A program made the position numbers and the translations under genes. Shown here piece by piece: positions 33,536 to 36,873 of a stretch of 36,873 bases of DNA. This stretch comes from JBAXBF01 sp034429745. GTDB taxonomy: Bacteria > Chloroflexota > Anaerolineae > Anaerolineales > DRKV01. The notes under the pieces are model-generated. The model was not told the origin of the DNA. It saw only the letters and a program-made list of their open reading frames with translations, and searched no databases. The stretch covers positions 1 through 36,873 of the forward strand of contig DAOUFY010000058.1 of assembly GCA_034429745.1 (NCBI GenBank), read 5' to 3'. Position 1 is the stretch's first letter. Each line of letters starts with the position of its first letter.

Positions 33536-34021
33536 TTACTCATTGATACTTTCTTGAGATTCTACAGGTGCAGGCTGTGGACTATTCGAGTATGCAGGTG
33601 TTAGAGATGCTGTCTCTGTTGGCAATAAAGTAAACGACGCTGTTTGACTGACAGTTGGTGATGACGTACGTGATGGTGTTTGGCTGGCAGTTGGCGTCAT
33701 GCTTGAGGTTGGTGTTGGCGTACGAAAGGGCGTAGGCGTTGAAGTTGGTGTAGAAAACCGCGTTGGTGAAGGAGGCATAGTGATGGTTTCTGCCAGCGTT
33801 GGCGGGACAATGGGCGATGGGAAGAGAATAGCTGTTAATGTCGGGCTTTTCATTTTTGTTGGAGTACTTGTGCTAGTTTCAGTTGCTGTAACCGATAAAG
33901 AATGCAATACAGGTTTAATCCACACGACCATTAACCCCGCACAATAACAGGGAATGGTGGCTAAGATAATTATCGTTAAAATCTTTCGAAGCTGCCTGCG
34001 GCGTGCTATAGAATCTATCAT
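33536..34021 (-). CDS. Small membrane-anchored Ser/Thr/Pro-rich stalk protein
   Basis: 161 residues from the ATG at 34021; an upstream ATG at 34054 would overlap the predicted -10, so the later start is preferred. The basic start RRRQLRKIL is followed by one transmembrane helix (about 13-37) and then about 110 residues dominated by Thr, Ser and Pro in irregular TPT/SPT motifs. No catalytic domain is visible. Such mucin-like stalks are common in Chloroflexota surface proteins. It is the first gene of the long minus-strand operon and diverges from the P-type ATPase gene. Function unknown; an extracellular spacer is the natural reading. Confidence 0.75.
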   Translation of the reverse strand: MIDSIARRRQLRKILTIIILATIPCYCAGLMVVWIKPVLHSLSVTATETSTSTPTKMKSPTLTAILFPSPIVPPTLAETITMPPSPTRFSTPTSTPTPFRTPTPTSSMTPTASQTPSRTSSPTVSQTASFTLLPTETASLTPAYSNSPQPAPVESQESINE

Positions 34022-34036
34022 TGTTTGACTAATGGT

Positions 34037-34064
34037 ATTATAATCATAACACAAAGCTATTCAA
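34037..34064 (-). promoter_or_regulatory. Probable promoter of the ten-gene minus-strand operon
   Basis: On the minus strand TTGAAT (34064-34059) and TATAAT (34042-34037) are 16 bases apart. Transcription should start near 34030, only about nine bases before the ATG at 34021. The same AT-rich core also reads TATAAT on the plus strand (34039-34044), toward the ATPase gene, but without a good -35 there. Confidence 0.5.
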
Positions 34065-34093
34065 ACGGATAGTGTTCAACACGAGACAGCATT

Positions 34094-36637
34094 ATGGATC
34101 AGACATCTTCTGGCATCAATAACATACAAGGCTTATCCCAACCGCAAGTGCAAAGCAGGCTTGCTGAAGATGGGTATAATGAGCTTCCCGGAAAAGAGAA
34201 ACGCAGCTTCCTCCACATCATTCTTGAAGTTCTAAGCGAACCGATGTTCTTGCTGCTGATTTCCTGCGGCGGTTTATACCTGCTGCTGGGCGACATGCAA
34301 GAAGCTTTGATGTTGCTTGGCTTCGTTGTTTTTATCATCGGCATTACCATTTACCAGGAACAAAAAACCGAAAAAGCACTCGATGCACTGCGTGATCTTT
34401 CCAGCCCGCGCGCGTTGGTTATCCGCGAGGGCGTACAGCAGCGCATTGCCGGACGCGACGTTGTGCGGGATGACATTATCCTCTTGTCTGAAGGCGATCG
34501 CGTACCGGCAGACTCCATCCTGCTGAGTGCTGTCAACCTTCAAGTGGATGAATCGCTGCTCACGGGCGAATCTATCGCGGTGCAGAAAAAAGCCTTCGAA
34601 TCCACCGCGGACTTTCCCTCTGATATAGAAGAGAAACTGCACTGGGTTTATAGCGGAACTATGGTGGTCAAAGGGCAAGCCATAGCTCAGGTGAAAGCCA
34701 TAGGGGCGCAAACCGAATTAGGCAAAATCGGCAAAGCGTTGCAAACCCTCAAAGACGAAGACACCTTGCTGCAGCAGCAAACACGTTTGATCGTCAAGCG
34801 CTTCTCACTGATCGGTTTGGTATTCTGTGTAATAGTCATTACTGTATATGGCATCACTCACTCCAACTGGATTGAAGGTCTGCTGGCTGGGCTTACACTT
34901 GCTATGGCGACCTTGCCGGAAGAATTTCCGGTAGTGCTGACCGTCTTTTTAGCTTTAGGGGCATGGCGCATCTCTCAGCAACATGTGCTTACGCGGCGCA
35001 TGGCCGCAGTAGAAACTTTAGGCGCAGCTACCGTGCTCTGCACGGATAAAACCGGCACCCTCACGCTTAACCAAATGAGCGTTACCAAGCTTTGTGTTGA
35101 CAGCCGCTTTTACGACATCCCAATGCATCAGTCCACCCTTGCCGAAAACCTGCACGAAGTTGTGGAATATAGCATGCTTGCCAGCCCAAGTGATCCCTTT
35201 GACCCAATGGAAAAAGCTATCCGCGACCTCGGAATGCGCACCCTGCAGAACACCGAACACATCCATACCACTTGGGAACTGCTGCGCGAATACCCGCTTT
35301 CCGAAGAGTTGTTAGCCATGTCGCGGGTGTGGAAGTCACGGGATGGAAAAGACTACATCATCGCCGCCAAAGGAGCTCCCGAAGCGATCGCTGATTTATG
35401 CCACTATTCCCCCCAACAACTTCAGGAACTTGAAGAAAACATTGATCGGATGGCAAAGGAAGGGTTAAGAGTGATCGCTGTGGCGGCTGCCACATTCCGT
35501 CCGGCAGAATTGCCGCCGCAGCAGCATGATTTTGATTTTAAACTAGTCGGCTTGTTGGGGTTGGCAGACCCAGTAAGGCCGGGAGTGCCCGAAGCAGTTC
35601 AAGAATGCTACCAAGCCGGCATCCGCGTGCTGATGGTAACCGGAGACTACCCAGCCACAGCTCGCTGCATTGCCCAGCAGATTGGGCTAAAACCGCTCGA
35701 ACCTATCCTCAGCGGACATGAAATTGAACAACTCAGCGACCCAGAACTTCAAGAACGGCTGAAAACCGTCAGCATTATTGCCCGGGCTGTACCGCAGCAA
35801 AAACTGCGGATTGTACAAGCCCTAAAAGCCAATGGCGAGGTGGTTGCTATGACCGGCGATGGAGTAAATGATGCTCCAGCTCTTAAAGCAGCCCACATCG
35901 GCGTGGCAATGGGCAGCAGAGGGACTGACGTAGCCCGTGAATCCAGCGATCTTGTGCTGCTGGATGACAACTTTGCTTCCATTGTTGCAGCAGTGCGTAT
36001 GGGACGGCGAATCTACGACAACCTCAAAAAAGCCATGACATATATCTTCTCTGTGCACATTCCTATTGTAGGGATGTCGTTGCTGCCGGTACTGTTCAAA
36101 TTGCCCCTTGCCCTTTTGCCGGTGCATATCGTCTTCCTTGAGTTGATTATTGACCCAGCTTGCTCTATTGTGTTCGAGATGGAACAGGAAGAAAAAGATA
36201 TCATGCAGCGCAAACCGCGTCGCACCGATGAAGAGCTGTTCGACAAGCGGATGATTTTTAATGGGGTTGTACAAGGCGGCGGAGTGCTGGCAATTACTGC
36301 CTTGATTTACATCTGGGTTCTCTGGCACGGCTATGGTATTGCAGAAGCGCGGCTGATGTCCTTTACCAGCTTAGTATTGGGCAACTTGGGGCTGATTTTT
36401 ACCAATCGCTCCGCTCATCAGCCCATTTGGGCAATGCTGAAAGTACCCAACTCCGCTTTATGGTGGGTCAGCGGAGGAGCTTTACTCTTACTTCTGCTAA
36501 TCAGCCAAGTACCCTTTTTACAGCATCTTTTTGGATTCAACCATATTTCGCTGGCAGAATTGGCAGTTTGCTTCTTCGCTGCAATTTTTTCAATTCTCAT
36601 CTCCGAAAGCGTCAAACTGCCTTGGTTTCAAAAGTAA
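34094..36637 (+). CDS. P-type cation-transporting ATPase (P2-like)
   Basis: 847 residues. The N-terminal cation-ATPase region has LSQPQVQSRLAEDGYNELP. The actuator domain has DESLLTGESIAV, the phosphorylation site is D318 in DKTGTLTLNQM, and the hinge is MTGDGVNDAPALKAAHIGVAMG. About eight to ten transmembrane helices are present. The helix-4 motif is LPEEFPVV instead of the PEGLP of typical Ca2+ pumps, and the helix-6 region reads IDPACSIVFEMEQEE. It uses ATP to move a cation across the cytoplasmic membrane. The ion is not resolved; Ca2+ or Mn2+ is likely from the family. It diverges from the long operon and ends five bases before a convergent partial gene. Confidence 0.93.
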   Translation: MDQTSSGINNIQGLSQPQVQSRLAEDGYNELPGKEKRSFLHIILEVLSEPMFLLLISCGGLYLLLGDMQEALMLLGFVVFIIGITIYQEQKTEKALDALRDLSSPRALVIREGVQQRIAGRDVVRDDIILLSEGDRVPADSILLSAVNLQVDESLLTGESIAVQKKAFESTADFPSDIEEKLHWVYSGTMVVKGQAIAQVKAIGAQTELGKIGKALQTLKDEDTLLQQQTRLIVKRFSLIGLVFCVIVITVYGITHSNWIEGLLAGLTLAMATLPEEFPVVLTVFLALGAWRISQQHVLTRRMAAVETLGAATVLCTDKTGTLTLNQMSVTKLCVDSRFYDIPMHQSTLAENLHEVVEYSMLASPSDPFDPMEKAIRDLGMRTLQNTEHIHTTWELLREYPLSEELLAMSRVWKSRDGKDYIIAAKGAPEAIADLCHYSPQQLQELEENIDRMAKEGLRVIAVAAATFRPAELPPQQHDFDFKLVGLLGLADPVRPGVPEAVQECYQAGIRVLMVTGDYPATARCIAQQIGLKPLEPILSGHEIEQLSDPELQERLKTVSIIARAVPQQKLRIVQALKANGEVVAMTGDGVNDAPALKAAHIGVAMGSRGTDVARESSDLVLLDDNFASIVAAVRMGRRIYDNLKKAMTYIFSVHIPIVGMSLLPVLFKLPLALLPVHIVFLELIIDPACSIVFEMEQEEKDIMQRKPRRTDEELFDKRMIFNGVVQGGGVLAITALIYIWVLWHGYGIAEARLMSFTSLVLGNLGLIFTNRSAHQPIWAMLKVPNSALWWVSGGALLLLLLISQVPFLQHLFGFNHISLAELAVCFFAAIFSILISESVKLPWFQK

Positions 36638-36642
36638 CCAAT

Positions 36643-36873
36643 TTAATAAAGAATTGAATCCAAAAAACGAATAACTGGTCCGCGCTTAAGCATATCATGA
36701 CAAAATTGGTTGCTGTAGTTTCTCAGGCAACCGTAACAGCTGGAATTCATATCATTACCGCCGCAAGTACATTGCTTAAGGTGTTTATTAGTTTGTTTAA
36801 AAATTTCAATAATTGTATTTTTTTCCTCTCCAATTCTTTTTACATGACCTGCACCACCAGGAACATTGTCAAA
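36643..36873 (-). CDS. C-terminal end of a DUF1998-like protein (helicase or DrmB type), partial
   Basis: The minus-strand frame is open from the window edge to a TAA at 36645-36643, 76 residues. It begins FDNVPGGAGHVKRI and continues with CTC, then SCYGCLRNYSNQFCHDMLKRG. A D-x-x-PGGAG segment followed by a CxC...CxxC cluster and a CLRxYxNQxxH motif is characteristic of the DUF1998 zinc-binding C-terminus. That domain occurs in DISARM DrmB, in Druantia DruE-like and in MrfA/Hrq1-like helicases. GC is about 35% (80 of 231) against roughly half in the adjacent ATPase gene, a sign of transfer. The gene has no start in this window. The exact family cannot be settled from the tail alone. Confidence 0.75.
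   Translation of the reverse strand, partial: FDNVPGGAGHVKRIGEEKNTIIEIFKQTNKHLKQCTCGGNDMNSSCYGCLRNYSNQFCHDMLKRGPVIRFLDSILY

Noticed and set aside
33570..33880. A DNA tandem repeat in the Thr/Pro-rich coding region.
   Set aside because: The TPT/SPT motifs recur only loosely at protein level; there is no constant repeat unit in the DNA.
35822..36328. A 168-codon minus-strand frame opposite the ATPase gene.
   Set aside because: It covers the conserved GDGVND region in antisense; its His- and Asn-rich product is a shadow of codon bias.

Overview
The window looks like chromosomal DNA of a Chloroflexota bacterium, probably of the Anaerolineae/Caldilineae type. The grounds are moderate GC, Ser/Thr/Pro-rich 'TPTPT' stalks on secreted proteins, a single-membrane style envelope (lipoboxes, LysM/M23 proteins, a diacylglycerol-type glycosyltransferase), MalFG-type sugar transporters without a local ATPase, and several M42 aminopeptidases. 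The taxon is inferred from gene content only. I see no tRNA, rRNA, CRISPR array or insertion sequence, and no gene-free stretch longer than about 220 bases.

Region 1 (1-6959). The C-terminus of FeoB enters from the left edge. Next comes the most unusual locus. A minus-strand cluster encodes a form IV RuBisCO-like protein (RLP) followed by E1-alpha, E1-beta and E2 of a 2-oxoacid/acetoin-type dehydrogenase complex. It diverges from a plus-strand GntR/HutC-type regulator and a TIM-barrel sugar isomerase/epimerase-like protein. The shared intergenic region has two clear sigma70-type promoters, each followed at its start site by a copy of TGTAYATACAAGTA, so the whole locus looks like one autoregulated regulon. 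It probably serves breakdown of a sugar or sugar-acid derivative whose identity the sequence does not reveal.

Region 2 (7080-17343). A long methyl-accepting chemotaxis protein with four tandem 28-residue coiled-coil repeats overlaps a COG1092-type methyltransferase. Then come an orphan sensor histidine kinase, a mutS gene whose promoter predicts a leaderless mRNA, a YwaF-type membrane protein, a YbaK-type tRNA deacylase, an EamA transporter and a strong terminator.

Region 3 (17378-22905). A sugar ABC transport cluster on the minus strand (binding lipoprotein, two permeases, an aldose-epimerase-like protein) lies next to a seven-bladed WD40 lipoprotein.

Region 4 (23062-34021). Ten minus-strand genes with gaps of at most 30 bases or overlaps form a probable 11-kb operon: a Ser/Thr/Pro stalk protein, three M42 aminopeptidases, a solute-binding lipoprotein, two LysM-M23 proteins, an MGDG-synthase-type glycosyltransferase, a Kbl-type enzyme and an alanyl-tRNA editing protein. 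One LysM-M23 protein carries an N-terminal J domain. The other has lost a catalytic His.

Region 5 (34094-36873). A P-type cation ATPase runs up to an AT-rich, partial minus-strand gene at the right edge. That gene ends in a DUF1998-like Cys-rich tail, as in DISARM DrmB and defence-associated helicases, and may mark the edge of a defence island.
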